DNA of 64,000 bases from Puccinia triticina (lineage: Eukaryota > Basidiomycota > Pucciniomycetes > Pucciniales > Pucciniaceae), in NCBI RefSeq assembly GCF_026914185.1, contig NC_070564.1:6448001-6512000 (forward strand), read 5' to 3'. The notes under the pieces were generated by a model. It did no database searches and was not told the origin of the DNA. It worked only from the letters and a program-made list of their open reading frames with translations. Shown here one piece after another: positions 30,480-41,865 of the stretch. The stretch's first letter is position 1; each line of letters opens with the position of its first letter. Both the position numbers and the translations under genes were made by a program.

Positions 30480-31803
30480 CTCCAAGCCTCACATCAATCT
30501 TGGTCAACACCATTGTAGGGCCCGCTACGCCCCTCACAACGATTGCCCAAGCTCACACATCACCATGCCGCGTATCCACAGTCATGCTACAGCCCGACTC
30601 TTTCTCAATCAATCTATCCCCACGACCCGAAAATCGCGACCGGGAACCCCGCTCCAAGCCCCTCCGCAGGTCCCACCCCCATAGACCACTGGCGAGCGTC
30701 GACGGCGATCGACAGACGACGACCATCTCCGCCGCGCCCGCTCCAAACGCTCGTTCCCGGAGCCTTCCCCCCGCCGCCATCAATAGCGCTCCAGACGGGA
30801 GAGTGAGTCTCACGACCGGACGACCGGATTCGTGGAAGGAAATGGATCGTCTGAAGAGGAGTTGGAGGACGGGGAGGGGCCGTGAACAGAGGAGCAGCGC
30901 AGGTATCACGACAAGATGGCCCAGTACTAAGTTGAACTCAAAGCCTACAAACGGCGCAAACGCGAGCGAGACCTCTACTTCACCAAGATCATGAGACCCC
31001 GTAAAGCTGGCGGGCTCCGACGAAGGGAATCCACCGACGAGTGCTTCCATCGCAAGCCGCACAATCAACACGGCCGCAGTCGAGAGGATAAACAATGGTG
31101 CAAGGGTCCAGGCCCGCAAACCACCAACAACCAAGTTCATGCAACACCTTGCCCAGGAACAGAAGGGCCGCGTGGAACTCCCGAAGACTCGGGGTAAGTT
31201 TGATTAAAGTTTCTGCCTACAAATTCCCAGAAACCGCAGTTGGCTGGAACCATACATATGTATTCTGGAAGTCTTGAAGCACCAGCCGAACGCCAGACCC
31301 CTCCTTGCCAAGTCTGACATTTCCCGGATACAGATTGTAGGATATCTGATGTACTCCCAAGCTAATCATCAAATATCCACTTTGTCCAAAAACTTCTGCC
31401 TCTGATTAAGTATGTACATGCTCTCAAAAGCCTCTTGGAAAACCACAAAACACCAGGGTCATCCTTGGCAATCAACATCATGCTGTTCAGTGCCCTCTCG
31501 CTGGATCCGGCACGCTTGATGGACAGCATACTGTCCTCGCTGGAGGGCCTGCTGATTCATTTGCTGACAATAATGTCTTTGGTGGCGCAGCAGTTTCCCC
31601 AGCCGGGGCCAATGTTGACGCACGAGCTGATGATTGGCTCTTTGAGCACCTACATGCCTGCGATGACCACCAAAACCATCCTGGTCCTTGACGGCGCCTC
31701 CCTGCAGCCGCATATGCTCCCCGGCCCTGGCTCGCCGCCGCCTGGGCCGCCAACCCGCACGTGTCCCCACCACCTTTGTCTACTTCTCCTGCCAAGGCCC
31801 TGC
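30480..31803 (+). pseudogene. Unrecognised coding remnants, cut by Ty3-B
   Basis: From about 30790 to 31000 one frame reads as a charged protein (TGFVEGNGSSEEELEDGEGP, later ELKAYKRRKRERDLYFTKI) with a TGA and a TAA inside. A GTAAGT donor candidate lies at 31195. From 31435 to 31800 a frame with repeated MSL/LLIH residues overlaps another with few stops. The sequence resumes at 40756 after Ty3-B. No family recognised; a decayed multi-exon gene is possible. Confidence 0.3.
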
Positions 31804-32463
31804 TGTCAGGGCGTGCCTCTATAGTGGCAACGCACTGAACGAAACCGTTGATATAATCAAGGTTTGACGGCTGATCTCAGCTGTCACGACTGTCTGTTGG
31901 TGCTCGACTTGGCCACAGCACAAGGAGAAAAGCCGCGCCTCCGTCTGGAGGGGCTGGTTGAGCAAATACAACCGGAATCTAAGAGATTCGAGAGAGAGTC
32001 CTTTCTAGGACGGAGAGAGAGAAAAGGAAGAAAAGGTCGACTTACCGAGACGAAGCGCGGAAAGTCGAGGGATAAGTCGGAAAAAAGAGAAAAGGTGGAT
32101 CAATGGGCCCCAATCGTTGTAAGTCGGCGTTGGTGGTCGAATACAACAATATTGGTGGGCTTGGTAACTGATCTGGGGGATCCTTCCTGGTAGGAAGGTT
32201 CCCCAGTACTTATACCCCAGCTGTGCTGGGCTGACTTGTGGTCCGGTCTACCGGACCATCTATCCTCCTGGGAATCTCTAAGGAGGTCCCAGGCGGTGTT
32301 CACTCGCTCACTCGAGGTTGATACCCGAGTCTTGAGTCCTTCAACATCAATGTGCTCACTCGAGGGCTCCAGGCCCTCCCTTACTTGGTTGCGGGCCGCC
32401 CGCGCTTGTGGCGGCCCGAGGGTTGTCGTCGCCTGCGCTGTCTGGACTAGTAGGCGGCTGACA
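31804..32463 (-). repeat. 3' LTR of Ty3-B
   Basis: 660 bp, TGTCAGGG...GGCTGACA. Differs from the other LTR at six sites, all transitions, five at CpG. The pol frame ends inside it (32356). Confidence 0.95.
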
Positions 32464-33304
32464 CTTGCCCCCCCAAAAAAGCACTGCTCTGATCGGAGTA
32501 GTGCCAGGATTGCGTCGCTTGGCGGCGCGAAACTTTCGCAGCAACACGTCTGCGTTAAGGATTGCGTTCTTCGGCAGCCATTTGTCATGGTCCGCCAACA
32601 GCCCTTTAAACCTCGTCAGGTAAAGACGACAGTCTTGACCCTGGATCCTCGTAAGCTTTTCGTCGAGGATCCGGAAAGCAACCTTGTCGTCTGTCAGCTC
32701 AGGAAGCATATCCGGAACCACAGGAGCAGGAGGCTCGCCATGGTCGCCATCAACCACATACTTTTTGAGCAAACTAACCGGGAACGTAGGATGTTTAAGA
32801 TCAAATCCTTCCGTCAGAACGACCTCAACGGCGTTTCGCCCGTGCAGAGCTTTAACAAAAAACGGCCCCACAAAGGCGTCCTTCAGCTTGCGGTTGCCAC
32901 CTAAGTTCTGAAAATTTACGGTCGAGACAAGGACTCTGTCACCAACACATATGTCATGGTCGCGGTGTGTCTTGTCCCACCGTTCCTTGTTATACGCAAA
33001 AGCCTCCGCCAGGCAGGAGCTGGCTTGCTCTTTGGCTCGCAGCATCATCTCCTGAAACCGTGCAGCAGACGGGTGCAGAGTAACTGCCTTACTAAGGACC
33101 AAGTCCCGCGGCATATGCGGAATCCAACCTCTTTCAAGCTCAAAAGGCGTCTTACCCGTGCTGGAGTGGACACTGGAATTGTACGCGTGTTCCAACGCTG
33201 GTAGCAATGAGACCCAATCGTGGGTATAACCCTCACTATCTTTGAGCTGTAGCCCAAACGCGCAGTACCGACGGATCATGTCCTCCAACGTCTGGATTAT
33301 ACGT
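32356..33304 (-). CDS. Ty3-B integrase C-terminus with chromodomain-like tail (partial)
   Basis: This is the part of pol downstream of the solo LTR. It begins IQTLEDMIRRYCAFG and continues through EHAYNSSVHSSTGKTPFEL, a conserved Ty3 integrase segment, and VGPFFVKALHG, the GPF/Y-type module. It closes with a chromodomain-like stretch (VAFRILDEKL ... YLTRFKGL ... DKWLP, about 60 residues). Such tails target chromovirus integration to modified chromatin. The first residues on the right edge of this open frame are encoded by the solo LTR and are not original. No internal stop. Confidence 0.85.
32464..32474 (-). other. Polypurine tract of Ty3-B
   Basis: Minus-strand GGGGGGGCAAG ends next to the TG of the 3' LTR. 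Confidence 0.7.
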
Positions 33305-34278
33305 TGTGGTGCTCCATTCCAAACCATAAGTAGTATTTTATTGCTTTCCTTTACATATATTCATCATTACATTGCCTATTACCCCATCACCCCTTCACAA
33401 AAACCTCATTATTATTGCATATTCAGATTCTACGCCAAATTTCACCTATAGTCACTCATACATAGTACCCCCTTATCTTCAATGGTTCAGTAGTTATAGA
33501 GGATATAAGACTTACAGAAAACCTACAGTCTTCATTAGTTACAATACTCATTTCATTAGTAACTTACTTGAATCATTTCATTACATTACTTTTACAGATA
33601 TATTCTCACATACTAAAACCTTTACATACATTACTCATTATGTACTATGCCTATTGTACACATTCCATCATTGGATCTGTGCTTACCCTTTTCAGTAGTG
33701 CTCATCATTACAAGTTGTTACTATGTTCTCATCACTCTTCCCCATTAGTACATTCTTTTATTCCCATAACCAACATTCCCCTTTCAGCATTGCTCATCAT
33801 TACATACTGTTACTATGTTCTCATCACTCTTCCCCATTTGTACATTCCTTTATTCCCATAGTCAGAATGCCTCCACTGTCTGTGCTCATCCTTTCTTCAT
33901 ATAAAAACTGTCCTTCCCCCCTCACTTGTACCCTATGAGAGAACTATATGCAGAATTTATAGATAATTTTAGATACAGAAATTATAAGTGCCCATTCTCA
34001 TCAACCCCTTGCCATTAAACCTTGCCATTGCATTCCCCACTCTCATCACTCCTCCAACTCTCTTACCCTCAGTAGTCAGTAGTCAGCTCATAGTACTAGC
34101 TCCTAAGATCAAGTAGAAATCAGCCACACCTTTTCTTCTTTTTCTTAGTGTTACTCTCATCCCCTCAGCATTAGTCAGGAAGGCAGCCTCATCAGCACCC
34201 TTGCATAGCTTACATTAGTACTAGTGTTGCTATACATTTCCCTTCCAAGCTCTATTCTCCCCTTTGAGTAGTTCCACA
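33305..34278 (+). repeat. Solo LTR (TGTGG family), copy 2, inside Ty3-B
   Basis: 974 bp, TGTGGTGCTCC to GTAGTTCCACA, flanked by ACGT at 33301-33304 and 34279-34282. Homologous to 13114-14004 over its length, with a partly duplicated middle (around 33690-33850). It interrupts the integrase between DGLAER and IQTLED. Confidence 0.88.
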
Positions 34279-37200
34279 ACGTTCAGCCAGCCCATCGGTC
34301 TGCGGGTGGTAGGCCGTAGAGAACGACAACTTCGTCCCCATAAGCTGGAAGAGACTTTTCCAGAACTCAGAGGTGAACTTCGGGTCGCGATCAGTAATGA
34401 TGACCTTAGGGTAACCAACATCATGGATAACCGAATTCCAGAACAGAAGCGCAACATCCAGCGCAGTGTTCTCCTTATAGCAAGGCAAGAACCGTGCTCG
34501 TTTAGAAAAACGGCCCACAATAACAAGAACGGCGTTAAAGCTGTACTCAGCGCAGTGACAAAATCCATATTGATCACTTCCCAGCGCTGTTTAGGCTCCT
34601 CGATAGCTTGCAATAATCCAAATCGCTTGCCCGTTGCTTTATTAGCTTTCTGGCAACGGTCACAGCTGGAGCAGTACTTTTCCACACGAACGGTCCATCC
34701 CGGCCACCAGGCCAACACTTGCAACCGCTCCACCGTCCTTTCTTTTGAGAAATGGCCTGCCGCAACATTATCGTGACACTCGTGGAGCATAAGGCGTATA
34801 TGCTCTTCTTCAACCAGAACTAACGCACAATGATTGCCGGTGCGATGGTATAGAAGGCCATCCAAGAGAATAAAACGGCCGGCGTCGAAGTTCGCTTTCC
34901 AGGGCTCTTCCAACTGAGAAATCAAATCTGGCTGGGGGTACTTAGACCGAAGAATCCCAACCAGTGCCGCCGTGTTTTTGTTCGCGTCGTAGCTACGCTC
35001 GACGGAGTCCCAAAACTCGTCAGATAACCCACTGACACTAATAGCCATGATGGGCACCTCTCGCGTAACCTTTTCTTCGTCGGACGCCGGGTTATCGTTG
35101 TCATTCGGCAATGCCCACCTGGACAGCCCATCCGCGTTTTTATGGACCAACCCATCCCTATGCACAATGGTCATCGAACCGCGCCATTCTTGTATGGAAA
35201 TTTGCCAGCGCATCATGTGTCGACTGGGGGTTTTCATGTTAAGTAGGGACTTCAAGGCGACACAGTCGGTAATTACCGTAAAAACGCAACCGTCCAAGTA
35301 ATAATACAGCTTCTCCAGTGCCCAGACCAGGCAGAGGCACTCCAGCTGTGAGGCACCGTACTTCTTTTCGGATTCCTTCAGCTGCCGTGATATAAAGCAA
35401 ATCGGGCCCTCCTGCTCCTTATCCCCTACCATCTGAATCTGGTGAAGCGCCGCGCCAATACCTTCCATACAAGCATCGACGTACAGAAGAAACGGCCGGC
35501 GCGAGTCCGGGTGGAACAGAAGTGGCGCCGTGGTAAGAGCAACACGCAACGCCTTATACGCCTCAATCCGCTCAAGCGTCATCTCAAAAGCTACATTAGG
35601 GCTGCAGATTTTGTATAAACAGGAAGCCATAAGGTTGAAGTCTTTGATATGGAGGCGGTAATACCCCGCGAAGCCCAGGAAAGACTGTAGTTCTTTAACC
35701 GAAGCAGGAATAGGCTTCAGGAGGACAGCCGCCACGCGGTTCTGATAAATTCCTAGTGACAGGCCATTAACAATGTGCCCTAACGCCTTCAGTTCTGAAA
35801 AACCAAAAGAGCACTTAGTCAGCGAAATTTTCATAGCCATCAAAATGACCTTCCGGAGAACAATGCGTAATTTAGTTAAATGCTCCTCCCAAGTATCAGT
35901 GAAGACAATGATGTCGTCAATGTAGATAATCAGCCAGAGCTCACTCAGTTCCATATGGAACTCCGTATCCATCATGCGTTGGAAGTGAGATGGCGCGTTT
36001 TTTATGCCAAAGGGCATGCGCAGGTACTCATGAATTCCCATATGAGAAATAATGCGCAGGAACTGCCTGCTATCCTTGCTAACAGTGTTCTGGTGGAAGC
36101 CCTTCAGAACATCCATGCAGGTAATGTACTTAGCCCCATGTAGCTTAGTCAAAGATTCAGTGATCTTCGGCATCGGGTATCGGTCAGGAGTCATATAGGA
36201 GTTCAGAGCGCAAAAGTCGCCTACCAGTTGAGACTTCTCCTTGTTCCATACAATAATTACCGGGGTTGTGATGGAAACCCCTTCGTTGGAGCCCACTTTG
36301 CGCAAGATACCCATCTTGACCAACAGCTCCACGTGCTCCTCGATTGCTGCCCTGGTGCGCGGGCTGGCTGGATAGGGGGATTTACGCAGCGCTAGAGAAT
36401 AAGGCTTATCCACGGTTAGAGTGATTTCAACCTCATGCCCTTTGATCGACCCAAATGGTTGGTCCGCTGTAGCAAAAGCCACTTTGTTTTCCGACAAGGC
36501 TCGCAGGAGCTCAGACCGTTGCAGCTCAGTGATCTCCCCACTGAACTTGGAATCCCGGAGAGCCTCGGCTTCAAAAGAGAGCGCCACCTCGTCCTCGAGT
36601 GCAATCGAATTGATATTTTCATCAAAGTCAAAGGTACGGTTCCCAATGGTGAAGCGCCGCTTATCGGAATTCAACAGGGAAATTCTATAATGGGATAAGT
36701 AATCATTTCCCACAATAAAATATCTTACAGACATGTTGTCCATAACCACGAACTTCATAACCATTCGCACATTCTGCAATAATAGGCGTATATTAACAAC
36801 GCCCAAAGGAACCAGCGCTCCTGACGCGCTGTGGAATCTCCCAGGCTGGATGGGCAGTATGAATTTCTCCCATCCGGGACAGAAACGGGATAAGTAACCT
36901 TTGCCGACCACCAAGCAGACCGCGCCACTGTCCAGCAGGACCAGGCAGTCCTTGTCACAACAAGTCATCTGAACCAGGTTGTTCCTACCACGTGACGTGC
37001 CGATAGCGTCAGTGCTACTAGAGATAGCCCCAATGATTGGCCCTTCGCCCTCGTGGTCGCTTCCCTGTTCTGCCGCGGGGTCAGCCTCGGGCTCTTCTTC
37101 CACGCTATTAACATTCTTGGGGCATGTGCGGGAGGTGTGACCTGTACCCTTGCACGTATAACACTTCACATCAGACAAAGGAGCCTTACTCTTATCTCCC

Positions 37201-37514
37201 ATTGTACTTGTCGGCTTAGCAGAAGCGGCCGGGGGAGTCGGGGCATTCTTGGGAGGAAAACGGCGACGGCCAAGACGGGTCTTATCGCAGATGTCCTCCA
37301 ATATGTTAATAAAGGAGCTCAGATCTTCGTCTGGCTTCTTCATAGCATTCTTGGCCGCGTACTCCACCTCATTATCCATAAGATTCAGGAGCTTAAAATT
37401 TATGGACTTGTTGTCAATAGTCGGCTCAAAGCAACGGAGCCTATTATACTGGCGCGTGACCCATTGCGCCGGTTCGGTCTCACCAGGAATGAACCTGTCG
37501 GATGAAAACGCATT
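34279..37514 (-). pseudogene. Ty3-B gag zinc knuckle, protease, RT, RNase H and integrase core
   Basis: An open minus-strand frame from 37514 to about 34540 is followed by a one-base frame change after FVTAL; the core resumes in another frame (ATG 34518 is inside it). Order: gag C-terminus with CCHC CYTCKGTGHTSRTC, protease VLLDSGAVCLVV, and RT with DVLKGFHQN, MPFGIKNAPSHFQ and YIDDIIVF. RNase H (YVDACMEGIGAALH) and the H2C2 zinc finger (HDNVAAGHFSKE ... CDRCQK) follow, then the integrase core: MDFV, TDRDPKFTS and HPQTDGLAER. All catalytic residues are visible. The frameshift and the solo LTR prevent a complete product. Confidence 0.9.
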
Positions 37515-39374
37515 TTATTTCTTCCGTTTCCATGCGGAGTGACCAAATTTCTTACAAATCTCCGTTTTCCAAAACGGCCAGGTAGTGTCGTGGTGTGAAA
37601 GCCGCATTGTTTCGTACCAGGATAGGGCCGTACCCATGAGCATTGTTAGGAGTTTCAAAACAATGACTTCGTCATCTACATGGCTGTCCTTATGCGCGGT
37701 GTCTATCTGTTGGACAAAACGCAGATGGTCATACTCACCTTCTCCCGAGAAGGTAGGCCAATCAGACTTAGCAATTGCCATGTTCAGACATTTCTTCAAC
37801 TCGGGGTCAATGCCTCCCTCATCCCGTTGGGGAGGCCGGCCAGTGGGGGCGCAGGGGTGAGCGTGGGTGAGATGAGGTGGGTTATCACGGCTAGGTATTG
37901 TATTAACAGCCGATTTAACCTTGTCCGACAGGCTAGAGATTTCCTCTCGCAGTCAGGCTCCTTCAGAGCGGTATTGACTCATCATCCTATCGATTTTCTC
38001 ATTTAACTTAAGGAAATCGACACGCTGATGCTCGCTCTGCTCCTCAAGCTTTTGTTCTACGTCGCTATTGGCCTGTGACTCCTGCGGCGAGTAATTTCTC
38101 TGTTGGAGACGGCCAAACAGTTTATCTTCGAGTTGTAGGAACTTTTGGTCAAAGTAACCTGTCCACTGCGGGCCCGGTGTTTCAACCTTGGCAGGGGGAG
38201 AATCATGCCGAGGTAGGCGCAATATATGTTGTTCCAACTCAAAGATGCGCGCGTGCAAGCTCTGGACCTCATGTATAAGCTTTTCGTCGCTGTTATCACG
38301 GCTCACAATATCAGAAACCGTGATATCAAGCGCATTCTGCACAAAGGCTTTTATCCTAGATTCCATGCCATCAGTGTCACCACTCCGCTCTCCAAGCCTC
38401 AGCTTTTCCACCGTATCTTCTAGCTCATTCACCCGTGCATTCAGGGTTTGGACCAACTCAACATTTCCGGTAACAGAAGCAGCAATAGTATTACTAAGTT
38501 GAGACAGACCATGAATAGAAAACTTAACAGACTTAAAATTATCGTGTATAACATCTTTAAGAAGGTGAACATTATTAGACACAGGAGTGGAAACATCTTT
38601 GTGTACTGATTTTACTAGAGAGGAAATAGAGGAATCGGTGTGAGACATAACTCGACGGGTATTGCTGTCGACAACTTTCTCGATCTCAGCAAACATCTGC
38701 TTGAGTATACCTGTGGCGTCCACCAGAGTTAGTGGCGCTAACGAGGCCCTTGGTTTCGGGTCCGCGACTGATCGATCGCCTGATAGCCGCCCTGAATTGT
38801 TCGGCTCATGCAAAACAGTTCTTCGTATATTGACGTTCTGTAGTTGCGACGGCCCCTCATGCGACCGTTCTGGCCCGGTCGGGGTCGAGCTGCTTGCTGA
38901 GCCGCTCCCTGTGGCCCGTTTACCGGAGGCGCTGGTGGAGGGGCCTGTTGGCGTACAGAGGCTGCTGGGCGGTTTTGGCCCCGAGTGCGTCGGCTGGGGA
39001 TGCTTGCCGGGTTGTTTGCTGGGTGGTTTGGCTGTCTGTTCGCCGGGTGGTTTGGGTGGGTCACGTGGGGATTCCATCCCTCCGTCAGAGACAACAGAAT
39101 TTCCCGGCTGATCAATTGTTCGAGGCTGTTGTGAGTCGTGATGGCTTGGTCCCGCAGGAGTATCATCGCCTCCTGGTTGTTGCCCGCGCGAGCCTCCAGG
39201 AACGCCTGTTTGAAGCGCAGGTGAGTTTGCAGAAGAAGCTCTGTCGTTGGGTTCCAACCGAGGCGGGCCGCTGCCACGTTTAAACTTGCCGGCCGGGACA
39301 AGGGGGGGTTTCGCGGACCTAGTAGAGGAGGCATGAGACCCAGTGTTACTGCTGGTCTTCTTAGGAGGGGTCAT
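37515..39374 (-). pseudogene. Ty3-B gag
   Basis: ATG 39374 opens a frame with a Pro/Ser/Gly-rich N-terminal 190 residues, then a long predicted coiled coil (about residues 230-400, heptad-rich, e.g. LNARVNELEDTVEKLRL). After TGA 37953-37955 the same frame continues with a gag capsid core (WPTFSGEGEYDHLRFVQQID, then LLTMLMGTALSWYE) up to TAA 37515-37517. Beyond that it runs directly into the zinc-knuckle region, so gag and pol were one frame. The TAA would come from a CAA codon and is not CpG-explained. Confidence 0.82.
38738..39334 (-). CDS. Overlapping 198-codon frame within Ty3-B gag
   Basis: A second open frame covers the low-complexity part of gag. Its first half looks like a genuine helical domain (LLLQTHLRFKQAFLEARAG, NSLEQLISREILLSLTEGW), more protein-like than the Pro/Ser-rich main frame over the same bases. 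It could be the real N-terminal gag domain joined by splicing or frameshift to the main frame, or an overlapping accessory protein. No homologous family recognised. Confidence 0.35.
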   Translation of the reverse strand: MPPLLGPRNPPLSRPASLNVAAARLGWNPTTELLLQTHLRFKQAFLEARAGNNQEAMILLRDQAITTHNSLEQLISREILLSLTEGWNPHVTHPNHPANRQPNHPANNPASIPSRRTRGQNRPAASVRQQAPPPAPPVNGPQGAAQQAARPRPGQNGRMRGRRNYRTSIYEELFCMSRTIQGGYQAIDQSRTRNQGPR

Positions 39375-39392
39375 GGTATAAATTTCGAAAAA

Positions 39393-39878
39393 CTAACCTG
39401 TCAGTTCGGTTACAACAATAATGGATTCGACGCTATCCGGAGATTCTCCCCGCACCGTGCTGTTGAGACGGATCGGTTCCCCAAGGGTGAGGATCCTTTC
39501 AACTTCCGCCGTGGAGCCTCTATTGGATGTTTCGCGGGATCTGACGTCGTCAATTAACCTGGCAATCGCTGGATGCGCGGGACGACTCGCGGTAGAGAGA
39601 GCAGGATCGATACCAGTGGCCACCGGAGATTCCGGGGTTATTGCAGGGTCCCGGTGGGCAGTAGTGGAGGTAGTTGACGGGGGTACAGTATTGGCTGTAT
39701 TACCGGTTCGTCTGAATAATCGATCAAAAAGATCCGCGACCTTGGTGGATCCTACTGGGGGAGCTGCTGGGGGAGCTGAGTTTTGTTGGACTTGTTCTTC
39801 CCCGGGGGCAGACGCAGGTCTTGGACGGTTCGACTGAAAAAAACTATGCAAGGAAGTTTGTTGTGAATACACTAGCAA
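39393..39878 (-). CDS. Leader ORF of Ty3-B, 161 codons
   Basis: Starts at ATG 39878, about 220 bp inside the 5' LTR, and is in the same frame as gag. It is separated from gag's ATG by a single TAG at 39393-39395. The text around the stop reads ACAG then GTTAGT, a splice donor candidate. The product is Pro/Thr/Ser-rich with no recognised domain. It may be an N-terminal gag extension or an upstream ORF. Confidence 0.4.
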   Translation of the reverse strand: MLVYSQQTSLHSFFQSNRPRPASAPGEEQVQQNSAPPAAPPVGSTKVADLFDRLFRRTGNTANTVPPSTTSTTAHRDPAITPESPVATGIDPALSTASRPAHPAIARLIDDVRSRETSNRGSTAEVERILTLGEPIRLNSTVRGESPDSVESIIVVTELTG

Positions 39879-40095
39879 AACAAGATCCTTGTTAGAATCA
39901 GGTTTTCCTGACTTGCGGGAAAAACTAAAACTTACTACTGTTACTGGTAGAAGTTTTCGCGAGAGAATGGGTTCGATTTTGGGACTCGTGTCTTACGATC
40001 AAACCTGGAGAGGGAGGAAAATCACACTGGTAAGTGGATGATAATTGGGTAGATATAGGCTCAGGAAAAGGAAATTTCCCGATGAGGCCCCCAAA

Positions 40096-40755
40096 TGTCA
40101 GGGCGTGCCTCTATAGTGGCAACGCACTGAATGAAACCGTTGATATAATCAAGGTTTGACGGCTGATCTCAGCTGTCACGACTGTCTGTCGGTGCTCGAC
40201 TTGGCCGCAGCACAAGGAGAAAAGCCGCGCCTCCGTCTGGAGGGGCTGGTTGAGCAAATACAACCGGAATCTAAGAGATTCGAGAGAGAGTCCTTTCTAG
40301 GACGGAGAGAGAGAAAAGGAAGAAAAGGTCGACTTATCGAGACAAAGCGCGGAAAGTCAAGGGATAAGTCGGAAAAAAGAGAAAAGGTGGATCAATGGGC
40401 CCCAATCGTTGTAAGTCGGCGTTGGTGGTCGAATACAACAATATTGGTGGGCTTGGTAACTGATCTGGGGGATCCTTCCTGGTAGGAAGGTTCCCCAGTA
40501 CTTATACCCCAGCTGTGCTGGGCTGACTTGTGGTCCGGTCTACCGGACCATCTATCCTCCTGGGAATCTCTAAGGAGGTCCCAGGCGGTGTTCACTCGCT
40601 CACTCGAGGTTGATACCCGAGTCTTGAGTCCTTCAACATCAATGTGCTCACTCGAGGGCTCCAGGCCCTCCCTTACTTGGTTGCGGGCCGCCCGCGCTTG
40701 TGGCGGCCCGAGGGTTGTCGTCGCCTGCGCTGTCTGGACTAGTAGGCGGCTGACA
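40096..40755 (-). repeat. 5' LTR of Ty3-B
   Basis: 660-bp partner of 31804-32463, upstream in element orientation. Carries the promoter region. Confidence 0.95.
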
Positions 40756-40760
40756 CCCGC

Positions 40761-41865
40761 TGCCATTGTGATTCCCCCCCTCCCTTACTCATCCCCACCA
40801 GACAATGACCGCACATCAACCCCGCCGCTCTCAACCTGCTCCTCCATCCCCTTCCGCTTGCCTTTTTCCTTGCCACATCCTCAAGCCAAGCAAGAGTCAT
40901 CCAAGTTGCAAAATGATAATTTGAGTCCTGCTCCTGTTATTCCATTCAAGCACAAAAGCTATTGAAATTCAAAAGAAACTGTGATGATGACAGCAACCAA
41001 TTAGGTGCCTGAATCTCTGGGTCACTTTCTTGTTTCAATCACATCCCACCAGCCTTAAGCTGTGGTGTTCCTTGTCAGTTTGAATAGCAACAACATAAGA
41101 CTAGAAAGGAAACTTAAAAGAGAATTTTGTTGCTCAAGAAGCATGTTTTCTTATCATCAATCCTGCTACTATGAACAGTTGGAGATCCCACTGAAAGTAG
41201 AACAAACACAGTCATAATCTAATTTTAGACCTTCTGGAGTCAAATTTCTTAACATGCATGGCATTAAAATGTACAGATGGACAAAGATGTGCTTTTCTCT
41301 TTTGCTTCTCTTTTGCTTCTTTGTTGATACCATGTATTGCTACCTTTGTTGAGTCTAAAGTGTTTCTTTTGGAAATTTGTCAATTCTGGAAAGTTTTTGT
41401 GATATTTGAAGTCTGGATGGCTTAATTTTTAGAGGCTGGTGTCCTGGACAAAAGTAAAAGATCCTGGGGCTGAGTGCTGGGTTTGCAGAGGCAGAACCCA
41501 ACACAACATTTATGGGTGAAATTATTAACAAAGAATTCATAAAGATTGATCAATTGGTTATCCGGTAAAACTTTGCAGTGTGAATACATACAGAATAACT
41601 TATTCTGAAGCTGTGGAGTTTACCAATAACATGAAAATTGGGAAACTTTTATTTCTGATGTGAAATCTCAAGAAAAATTCTATTTGGCTGATGATTCTCT
41701 ATGGCAAACATCCACACATCAACTTTGTATGCTCCATTCTAAGCTTTGTGGCATAGAAAGTTGGATAAAATGAAATGGTTATTTATTGATTTCATATATA
41801 ATTTTCCCCTTCTCAAACCAAAATTCAAGTCAGACTGGGCCACCAAATAATTTCTTAATGGTTTA
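40761..41865. other. Non-coding stretch
   Basis: Continues the locus interrupted by Ty3-B. The first about 150 bp are GC-rich and may belong to the remnant left of Ty3-B; the remainder is AT-rich with no supported frame. Confidence 0.4.

Larger units (their letters stand above)
31804..40755 (-). mobile_element. Ty3-B: complete Ty3-type retrotransposon, - strand
   Basis: Two 660-bp LTRs (six differences) enclose gag and pol in one minus-strand frame. The flanks CCTGC (31799-31803) and CCCGC (40756-40760) are a 5-bp duplication differing by one CpG transition. Pol has protease, RT, RNase H, integrase and a chromodomain-like tail. It is split by a solo LTR (33305-34278) and damaged by TGA 37953-37955, TAA 37515-37517 and a frameshift near 34540. 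TTTGGGGGCC next to the 5' LTR (40086-40095 on the + strand) is a candidate primer site of unknown tRNA. Confidence 0.93.
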
